Shown here: piece by piece, positions 1-12,000 of the stretch
How the letters are laid out: every line of letters begins with the position of its first letter
Numbering within the stretch: position 1 is the first letter of the stretch
DNA from: Ephydatia muelleri
Taxonomy: Eukaryota; Porifera; Demospongiae; Spongillida; Spongillidae
Assembly: GCA_013339895.1 (NCBI GenBank)
Contig: JABACO010000016.1
Span: 6,340,814-6,404,813 of the forward strand
Direction of reading: 5' to 3'
Length of the DNA stretch: 64,000 nt
The notes under the pieces: model-generated
Seen by the model: only the letters and a program-made list of their open reading frames with translations
The model's database searches: none
What the model was told of the DNA's origin: nothing
Translations under genes and position numbers: made by a program

Positions 1-3000
1 GCAATGGTGATATCATCAGAGGTGAACTGCTATACTGTTTGTTTCCATAACACATTAGTTTCAATCGTATATACATATAGATCAAAGTATTCAAGAACAC
101 TGAAGATAGTAATCAAGACATCAGCAATGCAGACCTGTGTGTGTCGGCCACTGTACAGAGGCTGACGGTGTTTCTTGTGTTCAAATTTGTGAACAGAATG
201 TTGGTGAGTACCTTTGAGGTCGCTAGCTTAGCCTTCACTACAATATTTGTGGATTTGTGTAGGATATTGTAAATGTGCTTATGGATGAATTCAACTCTGC
301 TAAACCAACATATGGAGAGAAACATTCACAGGTTTGTGGTCATTTAAGAGAGAGATAAAAAATTTAATTTTGATATCCTGGATATAGTTCAAAGCACAAA
401 ATGGTAGCAAGGAGAAAAACAGAAGTAAAATAGGGCTTGCACTTTCCATTAGTGCTCCCTTGGTGGTCCTTCCTCTGACCTTCACATCCTCCAGTGCCTT
501 TGTGGCAGACCTTGGTCAGATGGAAGTCACCAACACATTCCTTCTTGCAGAGAAGGTAGCTGTTGGACAGCACCCCTCTGAAAAGTTCATCTCCTCTGGA
601 GGTGTTCCAGCCATTGTTGATGACATGACAGTAGATATCACCTCTGTACAGTTGTTTAAGTGAGTTGTTCATTTTTGAACAGTTCAAGTTTCTCAATAGC
701 ATGCAAGAGTATTATTCTATATCAAAATTTATTGAAATTAGCTGAGTTGTAATTTATATCTATACTAATAAAAATGCAGTAATTGTAACTAAAATTAAAA
801 TTAAGAAGGCTGTTTTATTAAAATGATTGTTTCATTCTCTCAAAAGTCTAGAGTGTATAATGATTTAATGAAATTTGCATATATTAACTAAAATATTCAA
901 ACCAATTTTCAGAAGCCCTCAAAGAATCAAAATCTAGTAGCCTAATAACTACACTTACAGTAACTAATAAAACTAACTATGGGATTTTAATGCAATCTCT
1001 AAGTGTTCCACTCAGATGAGATTGGATGAAGTCATACTCTGTACAGTAATTAGTGCAAACGGCAGGAATAAGTAACATACACTTGTGTTGTCTTCAATCA
1101 TACTGGTTGTGGTTAAAATAATTATTATGTTCCAAGTATGAAATAGATGGTTCTTTTGACCATGCAGGGTTAATGACACATCCAAACTGAAAAGAGAAGA
1201 CTGGGATCACATGGTCATAACGCCTGTCCAGTTCCATGGTCATGTAATCCGCAAGCTTAGTGATTGGTGCAGTGTGGTTCCAGATTTCATTGTTGATGCA
1301 GAGCTCCCTTCATTGGAGGTCCAGCTAGGCCCTGGTGACTACAGTGCCATCTTGTCTCTGATGAACTCCTTGAGTGATGGTCGGTCCACCACTCCACCTT
1401 CTGAGAAAAAAGAGAGAGAAAACGGTGGAAAGGATGCGGAGAAGGATGGATCAGAAAGTAAAGAACCAGAGGTATCACCTAACACCAAAGATTCAAGTGA
1501 TGGTCAGAAGCTATTGATGCAGTTTCGTATGAAAGAGGTACCAATTCCAATGTGGGATCGTTTCCGCGAAAAAGGACCTAACACATGTTTTTTCAAGATT
1601 TCAATTTTTTTATATTCTTCAGAAATGTCCTCTACACATTGCTTCTTACGCACTGAGAATTAGAGTATTTGTCAGGAAGTTGTAAAGGCTCTGATTTTCT
1701 ATTAGTCATACATTTCAACGCATGCGTTACATTTCTTTTGCGCGTACTGGAAATTTTATAATGTATGCATTAGGTCCCTTTTCGCGGAAACGATCACATA
1801 TGTTGAGGGTGTGATGCAACAACAATGATATAAAATGGTGTTATTATTTAGGTTGTTCTCCATTTGAATGAATCTGATGATGGTGAGAGCATTGAGAGGC
1901 TAAAATTTCTCCTAAGCGAGATGGAGACAGAGTTAGTTATGAAGAGCTGGGACTTGAGTGTGACTGTGGCGATAGGGAGTGCGGAGATCAAAGACCGTTT
2001 CATGGAAAGTGAGGGAGATAGTTGCATCATACAAGATTATGCTGCGTAATATATTCAAATTTTTAAGGAATGGAGGGGGGCTTGCACACACTGCTGAGTT
2101 CTGGATGTTCAGCAGGAGAGAGGTTCATGGATGTGAAGTATTGTAAGGTAGATGGTGTGCTATAGATTGAATGCATGTAATCCCTGCCTATTCACATTTT
2201 TACATAAATGACTACCACATGCATAAATAAAATTTGAATGCATAATTGCTCCATTAATAGCTATAGATAAACAGAATAGTTGATACGGTAGTATCATTTG
2301 AAATTAGTGGTATGAATTACATGTTGTGATGACTACATCATAGTTGGGCTCCAGTGCTGCCATGCTGGTGGCCATCCGTGCCTTAAGCACGTCATGACTG
2401 TTGTACATGTACATGGGTGATTTAACCTTCACACCATCTTTCTATTAAAAGAGGAGGGCAGGATCTTGAGCCAACTGTATCGCACAAGATGAGGCACTCA
2501 AGTTTGGGCAAAATGTAGTTGCCAAACCAATGACAGTCAGTGTAGTATCAATGGACTTGTTAACTATGACAATTATGTTGTAGATGTACAGGGGAAGTAT
2601 AAATAAGCAAGAGTACAATATGCATGCTGTGATTTTGTTCAATTGATTGTTTTGTAATGAATGTTCAATATGAAACATAAAAGTTGGCTGAAATATGGCT
2701 TGTGTCTTATTGTCATTATTGAACTCATTATTTACAGAATGATCCACAATCTCCACACTATGCTTCCAGTCCCCAGCCCACGGAGCAGTTTATTAATGCA
2801 GGTATGTCAGTAGTCAAGGTCCAGGTACTAAAAGGGTCCCTGATCAAGTTGATGTCCATGGCTCTCTCCATTTGGGATGAGATCAAGTGAGTTTTTAGCA
2901 TTTCTGTGATTTCCTTCATTGTATACTCACCATTCCCACCTATTTATTAACTTATAATCATTCATCCATGTGATGGCCTAGTGACCAGTCACCAAAGGAC

Positions 3001-6000
3001 ATCATTACTAAAGTGATACCAACAGAAGAAGGAAAGTCTAAGACAGGTGAGATGGTTGAACACACCTCTTTACTGGAGTAAGGCATAATGCTGACATTGT
3101 ACATGTGTACAGTATCGGTTGCCAGGCAACACCTCCCAAATGAAAGGCAGGTGTATGTTGAAGCCAGATTTGGTGGTTTGGAGGTGACTCTTGAAGATGA
3201 ACATGGAGAAATGATTGGTGCAAATATGATTGGTAAATCATAAATGATGTGCTGGTGATGTCATGGTGTCCATGGAATGTTTTAAAGGTTTTGTAGCACA
3301 AGATATGTCTATTAAAGATACTTAGCAAATCTTGGTACTATGAAATAAAATAGACTACAGGGTAACAACTTCATCAGTTCAGTACGCAGTATTGTATGAT
3401 TTTAAAAATAGAATACATACTTAAGACTAACTGTTTGTCACATAGTCAATTCGTTTAAAAATCAATTCTTTACAACCTGTAATTGGTAGCATCATTATTC
3501 GCCAAATGTTCTGGAAAAGTGTGAATTGTGGTGTAGCAGATGTTCTACTGCTAACTGACATTATCAGACATTTATGATGGAAACATTTGGAATGAATTCC
3601 ACACCATTAATGAAGTTTTTTTTGGTTATTCATAATAATTATCACATTACAGTACGTGTAGGGTTTATGCATTGTACGTACGTATTATACAGATCATTTG
3701 TATTTTTCCTCCTTTAACACTCCTAACATCTTGCAAGAATAAGGTAATTGTAACCCGTAGCTGTGAATACAAGAGTATCGGCAACGTATGAGCTGAGTGA
3801 ATTCATAACCAATCAGGCAATCTCAACTGGAAATAATTTCTCATTCAATAAAAATTACAGATTAGAATAATTGCCCCTTCAAAATGAATATGCATGTATC
3901 AATAAAATCAACTAGCAGACCTGCATTTATGATTAATCATGATCAAAGACTGTTATTTCAGAAATCGATTAGCCCAGTCAATCATACTTTTCACCATCTG
4001 CTTTGCTGAATTAATGTTACATTGATTAGTAGACAATTAATATTGGAACCTTGCTTAACATTTTACATCAAAGGTAACAATTGCACTGCAAATCAATATT
4101 GATAATGGCTTGATAAGCATTTACATGTATCTACATGTATATGTTGAATACCCCCCCCCCCCCCCCCTCCTCTTCCATCCCATCCCGAAATACAAAATTG
4201 AATGCAGTAGCTTGGATTATAATGTTTGGATTGTTATTGACCAAATGATTATTGATCATGAATCTGTCAATATAATTATTTTTACATTGCAACTCTCAAT
4301 TTGAAATTTATCTTGAATTGAGAGCACTTGGATTAGTGGGTTATGTTGCTGAACTAGGTGCATGTTAACAAGAAGGGAAGCTTCAGTACACTTGGTCAAT
4401 AAGGAGTGCTGTTCTAAAATTAAAACAATCTTGTCCGTTCTGTCAATATAGATTTGAGTACAACTGTTGTTGTAGTAGAAGGATGTACCACAATGACTGC
4501 AAGGTCAGTAGATTTGCCCTCATTTGATGACCAGCAGGCAATATTATTACTGCATCTCGTAGCATGAATAACATTATTGTCTCTGACAAGGATCCAAACA
4601 GTTGTTATCCCAAGGTAGCTCTAAAGTTGCACACATTTTCAATGTTCTAATCTTATTTACGTGCGTACTTTATAGGTGTTCAGTAAGATGGATGATTCAG
4701 CCACAGTGATATCAGCAGAGGTTCAAAAGGCTCAACACCAATCTATACTCTAAGTCATAATCTTACTGTCTTGTCTTTAGATCAAAGTGTTCACAAAGAA
4801 TGTTGAAAACAAGAATGTAGACATTCACGCTGCAGATCTATGTGTGTCCGCCACTGTGCAGAGGCTGATGGTGTTTATTGTGTTCAAGTTCGTAAACAGA
4901 GTGATGGTGAGTTGGTGTGGTTTACCATTCAGTGCAAAGTAATATGTGTGTGTTAAGGATTGCGTAAATGTGCTGATGGATGAAATGAATTCGGCCAAGT
5001 CAACATATGGAATGCCATTGGAGCAAACAGTGAGTAATAAGGAATTTATGTGAGGTAATTTGATTCAATATGTGCATACTGTAACATAGGCTAAACAGCA
5101 GGATTCACAAGAAGAGAATACTGGAAGTAAAATAGGACTTTCACTTTCCATTAGTGCTCCCTTGGTGGTCCTTCCTCTGACCTCCACATCCTCCAGTGCC
5201 TTTGTGGCAGACCTTGGTCAGATGGAAGTCACCAACACATTCCTTCTTGCAGAGAAGGTAGCTGTTGGACAGTACCCCTCTGAAAAGTTCATCTCCTCTG
5301 GAGGTGTTCCAGCCATTGTTGATGACATGACAGTAACTATCACTTCTGTTCAACTATTCAAGTGAGTTGAGTGATATATTTAAGTATGTGCTGAACTTGC
5401 ATGTAATGCTATGATATTGTGTCTATTGAAACAATGTGGGATTTGGAAAAAATATGTTAAGTATTGATTTTTGCCATTTTTGACTGTGTAGGATTGAGGA
5501 CTCAACCATGTTAAAAACCAAAGACTGGGATCATGTGGTCATAAAACCTGTTCAGTTCCATGGTCATGTGATCCGCAAGCTTAGTGGCTGGTGCAGTGTG
5601 GTTCCAGATATCATTGTTGATGCAGAGCTCCCTTCATTGGAGGTCCAGCTAGGTCCTGGTGACTACAGTGCCATCTTGTCTCTGATGAACTCCTTGAGTG
5701 ATGGTCGGTCCATTACGCCATCTTCTGATAAGAGAGAGGGAGAGGGTGGCAGTGAAGATGGAGAGGAGAAAGATGAATCAAAAAGTAAAGAGGCACCTTC
5801 TGAAAGCAGTGGTACTGCTTCAACAAGTTATGAGAAGATATTAGTAAAGTTCAGTATGAAAGAGGTAAGTCGGGGTTAAATAGATAGTACAGGTAGCATC
5901 CAATTGGTCGCCTACATGTACACGTAGGTTGTTCTTCATTTGAATGAACACGGTGATGGTGGGGATATTGAGAGGCTGAAGTTCCTCCTGAGTGAGATGG

Positions 6001-9000
6001 AGACAGAGGTGGTGACGAAAACCTGGGACTTGAGCATGAAAGCCTCAATTGGGAGTGCAGAGATCCAGGATTACATTAACAACAGTAAACATGTGTTCGT
6101 AATTCAGTGCCATTTAGCATATTATTGATGCTATTAAAAGGTTGCCAACACCCTGTGATGAGCTACATGTATACACTGTGTCATAGTGATGGGAATAGAG
6201 GGGAAATGGCAGCTTATGCGTAGTGATGGTTAGTGAAGGAATAATGACTCACTGTTGTGTTATTTGATATAGGTGCTAAGGGGAAACCCCACCTTCTGTT
6301 GAGGTCTGGTTCAAAAGAAAGGAAGTTCCTTATCGCAACATATTGCAAGGTATTTGTGGAATGTTGTGGAAGGAAAATTTGTACCAATCTGTTGTGTTTG
6401 GATAGGGCGACCGACAGTCTCCGCATTATGGCTCCAGCCTCCACCCAACTGAACAGTCTGCTAGCACAGACATGTCTATGGTTAAGGTCTGGGTACCTGT
6501 TCAGTCGTGTGTCATGCTGGTGAACATGGCAAGCTCCATCATGGCAGAAATAAGGTTTGTTGGAAGGTAGTCCTTCAATACCCTTGGGGAGTAGTAAAGG
6601 CCAATATGGTTAGTCTCTTGTAGCAGTTATGTGAGAGGAAGCTCCAACATGACTGAAATCCATTATACGTGTACTGATACCACGGTATAGAGCTCTTTAA
6701 TTAAATGTGATTGGAGGGATGGATTAGGAGTGCTTGGCACCAGACATGTATGTGCTGTTTGGTTGTGTATTAGTTTCTTTTGCTGTTGTGTAAACTTACT
6801 CTTCTAAATATCTACACCCTCCCTTTCCCTGTCCCTCTTCTTTTCCCTTCCTCTCCCCTCCCTTCCCTCTGCATCCCTTTCCTCCCCTCCCCTCCCTTCC
6901 CTCTCCCCTCCCCTCCCTCCCTTCCCTTCCCCTTCCCTTCTCCCTTCCTTCCCTTCCCTTCCCTTCCCTTCCCTTCCTCCTTCCCTTCCCTTCCCTTCCC
7001 TTCCCTTCCCTCCCTTCCCTCCCCTCCCCTCCCCTCCCCTCCCCTCCCCTCCCCTCCCCTCCCCTCCCCTCCCCTCCCCTCCCCTCCCCTCCCCTCCCCT
7101 CCCCTCCCCTCCCCTCCCCTCCCCTCCCCTCCCCTCCCCTCCCCTCCCCTCCCCTCCCCTCCCCTCCCCTCCCCTCCCCTCCCCTCCCCTCCCCTCCCCC
7201 CTCCCCTCCCCTCCCCTCCCCCTCCCCTCCCCTCCCCTCCCCTCCCCCTCCCCTCCCTCCCCTCCCCTCCCCTCCCCTCCCCTCCTCCCCTCCACATCCA
7301 CCTCCCCCATCCCCTCCCTCCCCTCCCCTCCCCTCGGCCCCCCCGTCCCCATCCCCTCCACCTCCTCCTCGCCCTCCCCTCCCCTCACACCTCCCCTCCC
7401 CTCCCGTCCCTCCCCTCTCCCTCCCTCCCCTCCCCTCCCATCCCCTCCCTCCCCATCACCCTCCCCTCCCCTCCCCCGTCCACATCCCCTCCCCTCCCCT
7501 CCCTCCACCCTCCCCTCGCCCTCCCCTCGATCCCTCCCCTCCCCGTCCCCTCCCCTCTCCCTCCCCTCCCCTCCCCTCGCCCGTCGGCCCTCCGCCTCCC
7601 CTCCCCATTGCCCCTCCTCGTCCCCTCTCCCCTCCTTTCCTCTCCCCTCCCTTCCCTCTCCCTTCCCAATCCCGTCTTGCATTTGCTTGTTTCAAGTCCC
7701 AAAGAGCAGAAGTTGCCCAAAATACAAGGCTATTCCGGGACCAGCTCTAGATGTAAGTTCAGCAGATGAATTCTCTGTGCTGTGCTGTAATGATAATGGT
7801 TTAAATGGTATCTGGTGGGAAATATGTTATGATTGATTTTTGTAGATTGGGTATTGGAGATGGCTACTACTTTCTTTCAAGACGTGCATATGAATGGAGT
7901 GCATGATTTCATGCGTTGTGTATTCATGCATGTGATGGGGTGTTATGTGTGTGTATTGTGTACATGTTTGACGGTAGCATTTAGCTCAAGTTGCATTTAG
8001 TATGAGTGTTGTCGTTCTGTAGCTGCGATCGATAAGAGTTATTACCCTGGTGAAAGAGAGATGTACGTTGAAGCCAGATTTGGTGGCCTGGAGGTGACCC
8101 TTGGAGATGAACAGGGAGATATCCTGAGTGCTGATATGACTGGTACATACTATGCATAATGCAGCTCCTGTGTGTTTTGTGTTGACTGGTTGGTGTCTGT
8201 GAAATGCATGTACGACTGTGCGTGTATTTCTGTGCAATTCCTGTGTATGAAATGCATGTGGGTGTGGTGGCTATGCAGTGTTGTAAAAGCAGATTTGCAG
8301 GTGCAGGCGTATAGACGTACCTGTACAGGTGCATATTTTAGAATGGAGCGGAGGGGGCAATCACTTGAAAGATATTCCCTTGATATTGAATAGCTTCCCA
8401 TAAGCATGTGATATATTGGAAGGGCACAGAGGTATTCTGTATGATAAAGTTGCGATGGCAGAATGATGAGTTCATTGTGCATATGTGCACCAGACATATG
8501 TCCACAATGAATTGGGAATTCATTTGATCTCATTCTGCATGCCTTTCTAAATGCTAGCTAGCCAATAAATCAGAATTGTCTGGCACAAGAACACATTTTT
8601 GCATACATGTATGCTTTGCATGTGCATTCAATCCCCCAGCCTCATTTTAAAAAATACCTTCATGCCATCCCATCATATCACGCACTAGCAAATAATCAAG
8701 GGAATATCTGCTCTACTCGCTCTGCTCCATTCTAAATGGCACATATTGTACATGTATACAGAAAACATCTTGTACACTACAAAACCTACACCTACAAATA
8801 CATCTCTGCACCACTGCCGTAGATGCAAGTACACCACATCCACATGCATTTCGTACATCGAACGAATTCCTATTATGTTTGGTTACCTGTACATGCATGA
8901 CACACATGGAAGTCCCTACCATCTTGTTTTTCATTCATGTGTGCCATTTTATTGCGATGTCTCTTTACCACCTCTCCTTTTCATCACCATCGCCTTTCCT

Positions 9001-12000
9001 CTCTCCCTCCCTTTGCCTCCCTCTTCCCTCCGTCTCTCTCATTTCTTCCCTCCTCCAATTCTCTCTTCTCTTCCCTTCTCCATCTTTCTGCTGCTTTCTG
9101 TCTATCTCACTCCCTATACCTCTCCCCTTCTCCCTCTTCCCCTCCTTTCTCTCCCTCCTCCCTCTCCTTTCTCTCCTACCTCTTACCTCTTCCCTTTCCT
9201 TTCCTCCTCCACCCTCCCTCTGTTCCTCTTTCCCCGTTCTATTCTGTCCNNNNNNNNNNNNNNNNNNNNNNNNNNNNNNNNNNNNNNNNNNNNNNNNNNN
9301 NNNNNNNNNNNNNNNNNNNNNNNNNNNNNNNNNNNNNNNNNNNNNNNNNNNNNNNNNNNNNNNNNNNNNNNNNNNNNNNNNNNNNNNNNNNNNNNNNNNN
9401 NNNNNNNNNNNNNNNNNNNNNNNNNNNNNNNNNNNNNNNNNNNNNNNNNNNNNNNNNNNNNNNNNNNNNNNNNNNNNNNNNNNNNNNNNNNNNNNNNNNN
9501 NNNNNNNNNNNNNNNNNNNNNNNNNNNNNNNNNNNNNNNNNNNNNNNNNNNNNNNNNNNNNNNNNNNNNNNNNNNNNNNNNNNNNNNNNNNNNNNNNNNN
9601 NNNNNNNNNNNNNNNNNNNNNNNNNNNNNNNNNNNNNNNNNNNNNNNNNNNNNNNNNNNNNNNNNNNNNNNNNNNNNNNNNNNNNNNNNNNNNNNNNNNN
9701 NNNNNNNNNNNNNNNNNNNNNNNNNNNNNNNNNNNNNNNNNNNNNNNNNNNNNNNNNNNNNNNNNNNNNNNNNNNNNNNNNNNNNNNNNNNNNNNNNNNN
9801 NNNNNNNNNNNNNNNNNNNNNNNNNNNNNNNNNNNNNNNNNNNNNNNNNNNNNNNNNNNNNNNNNNNNNNNNNNNNNNNNNNNNNNNNNNNNNNNNNNNN
9901 NNNNNNNNNNNNNNNNNNNNNNNNNNNNNNNNNNNNNNNNNNNNNNNNNNNNNNNNNNNNNNNNNNNNNNNNNNNNNNNNNNNNNNNNNNNNNNNNNNNN
10001 NNNNNNNNNNNNNNNNNNNNNNNNNNNNNNNNNNNNNNNNNNNNNNNNNNNNNNNNNNNNNNNNNNNNNNNNNNNNNNNNNNNNNNNNNNNNNNNNNNNN
10101 NNNNNNNNNNNNNNNNNNNNNNNNNNNNNNNNNNNNNNNNNNNNNNNNNNNNNNNNNNNNNNNNNNNNNNNNNNNNNNNNNNNNNNNNNNNNNNNNNNNN
10201 NNNNNNNNNNNNNNNNNNNNNNNNNNNNNNNNNNNNNNNNNNNNNNNNNCGTAGCATGGATGTGATGAGAAGCAGCAGCATCGTTCCAGTTGATGCTGCC
10301 TCACAAGGTAACGTGTACACTGCTGCAACGATAAGCTCATTGTACCAGTGGAAGGGTATTTGGAAGATGCATGAACACATATAGGGAAAGAAGGGAAAAT
10401 GATAGAATGCATTGTGACAACCGGCAGCGAAACTCAATTAGATCAGGCATGTGTGCAACCAACATTATATCAAGTGTTCTTGTGGTTACATACGCTCATT
10501 AATAATGTTCAGTCAAACTCTCAACCTAGGCTAGTGGTACCCACAACGATTACACATGATCAGCTGAATTTTTTAGTGTCCTTTACCAGAAGCATAAACA
10601 TAGCTTACACTTAGGACTACGGTACTAAGGGTAGGGCCTTCAGCCCTTAGGGTTTAGAGTTTAGGGTACACGCGTCAAAGGTGCACGAACTAGTTCAACT
10701 ATTCACCCCATTCCGAATCCATTTTCGAAAAACACCCATCTCTTATCCCGAGCTTTTTAAAATTGTTAGGCCGCTTCGAGAGGTGCCTTTGGTGCCATAT
10801 AGTGCGCAAAGCGCGCTATATAATTTTTCCTATTGAAGCATAATGGCAGTCATGCACAGCGTGCACAAGTGTGCTTGGCTACATAATATGCACTTCGCTA
10901 TGCATTGGTATTCAATACTTGTGACGTGATAAAACGCAGCATTGACGCTGTTAGGATATGTATTGCGGGTTAGGGTTTAGGGCTTTGGGTTGCGCCAAAG
11001 GGGCGAGGGACCAGGTCAAATTGCACCCCGGAATCCTAATCCAGTGTCAAAAAGCACCCGTCTATCTCCAAAATTTTTAGCAATGTTTCGGCCGTCAACG
11101 ACCACTGGACGAGGGCGCCTTCGGCGCCATATTAAATTTCCTGGAGTTCTCAGTACATTTGCATCATGTAGTGTGCACCACTATTGCACAGTTGCGCCAT
11201 TCACACTCTCCCCCCCCCCCCCCCCCATGTGTCCACTCTCTCCACATAGACGAGGCAATGAGTGAGGATGAGGAAGGCTTTCTGGTGGTGGGCCGAACCA
11301 CTGGTACCGTGTTGAAACGTTGGGCAGCAGCCCTGGGGTACTGGGCCTGCTTTGTGGATGGTCCCCAGAGGGTTGCTGTGTTTTCAGAGAGTGAGGATAT
11401 AATCAGCCGGGTGTTTGGCGAGCACCAGGAAGAGCGTTCACAACTGGATGTGACCCTATCTCTAAGCGCTGTGGTAGTGTCCCTTGTCAATGATGAATTA
11501 GGGCAGGAGATAGCCACCATTGGATTAAATTCGTGAGTGCCTCTCCTTGTGTACATGAGTGTGCGTGGATATGCATGTGTGTTTGTGTGTATGTGTGTGT
11601 GTGTAAGGTGTGAAAGTAGTGTGTAGTCATTCTCATGTAGTGTGCACTTGACATGTGGCTGCATCGTGTGTACATGTGTGCAAGCATATTAGTGTGTTTA
11701 CATTTTTGGAGGGTTGGGTATTTGTGTACATGTGTGTGTTGGGCGATTCCATAACTGCAGATCAGATGTAGTTTGGGAAGTGGAAAAGAGAAGAGGATGG
11801 TGGAAGCCACTGCCCCCTAACGTGAGAAAGGAGCTGGAAAACCTACACCTTTCAGGCACAGAAGACGTGATACCCCTGAAGTCAAGAGGTTATATTCATT
11901 ATAAGGTCAGGATCCTTGTGTCAATAACGAAATCCTCATCAGTAGAATGTTATACTTTTGCAGTGTTATAATTTTAAAAGTATTATATCAATAAAATACA

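Larger units (their letters stand above)
1..4614 (+). repeat. VPS13 intragenic tandem block A
   Basis: This is the first of two tandem copies of the same exon series. It starts inside an exon that matches 4700-4720 of block B. Exon lengths and phases match block B: 123 vs 126, 69 vs 72, 248 vs 263, 370 vs 373, 157 vs 157, 149 vs 149, 65 vs 56 and 120 vs 120 nt. The order of encoded motifs is also the same (CVSATVQRL, then PLVVLPLT, then HVIRKLS, then [13 protein letters not shown], then SPHYxSS.xPTEQ, then [13 protein letters not shown]). Introns do not align by eye. The phase jump between 2008 (phase 1) and 2738 (phase 0) requires an exon of 3n+2 nt matching 6273-6349 of block B. I find no clean copy of it at 2009-2737. 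Confidence 0.88.
4676..10307 (+). repeat. VPS13 intragenic tandem block B
   Basis: Second copy of the exon series: exons 4676-4720, 4781-4906, 4958-5029, 5099-5361, 5492-5864, 5928-6084, 6273-6349, 6406-6554, 7697-7752, 8023-8142 and 10255-10307. The last follows an acceptor context (CGTAG|CATG) like that of block A exon 4563-4614. The counterpart of block A exon 4452-4503 is not visible. The phases (1 before, 2 needed after) fit exactly one such exon inside the 9250-10249 gap. The encoded repeats resemble the beta-strand-rich repeating units that form the VPS13 lipid groove. Confidence 0.85.

Noticed and set aside
6780..7769. Long Pro/Ser/Leu-rich frame (+) and Gly/Arg/Glu-rich frames (-)
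   Set aside because: They are translations of the CCCCT satellite. No sequence outside the repeat supports coding.
8746..10437. Several frames of 400-500 residues
   Set aside because: Mostly the N gap plus a polypyrimidine tract.
10640..10990. Telomere-like TTAGGG/TTTAGGG runs
   Set aside because: Only one to three imperfect units each, inside a dispersed repeat in a VPS13 intron. Not a telomere or internal telomeric array.
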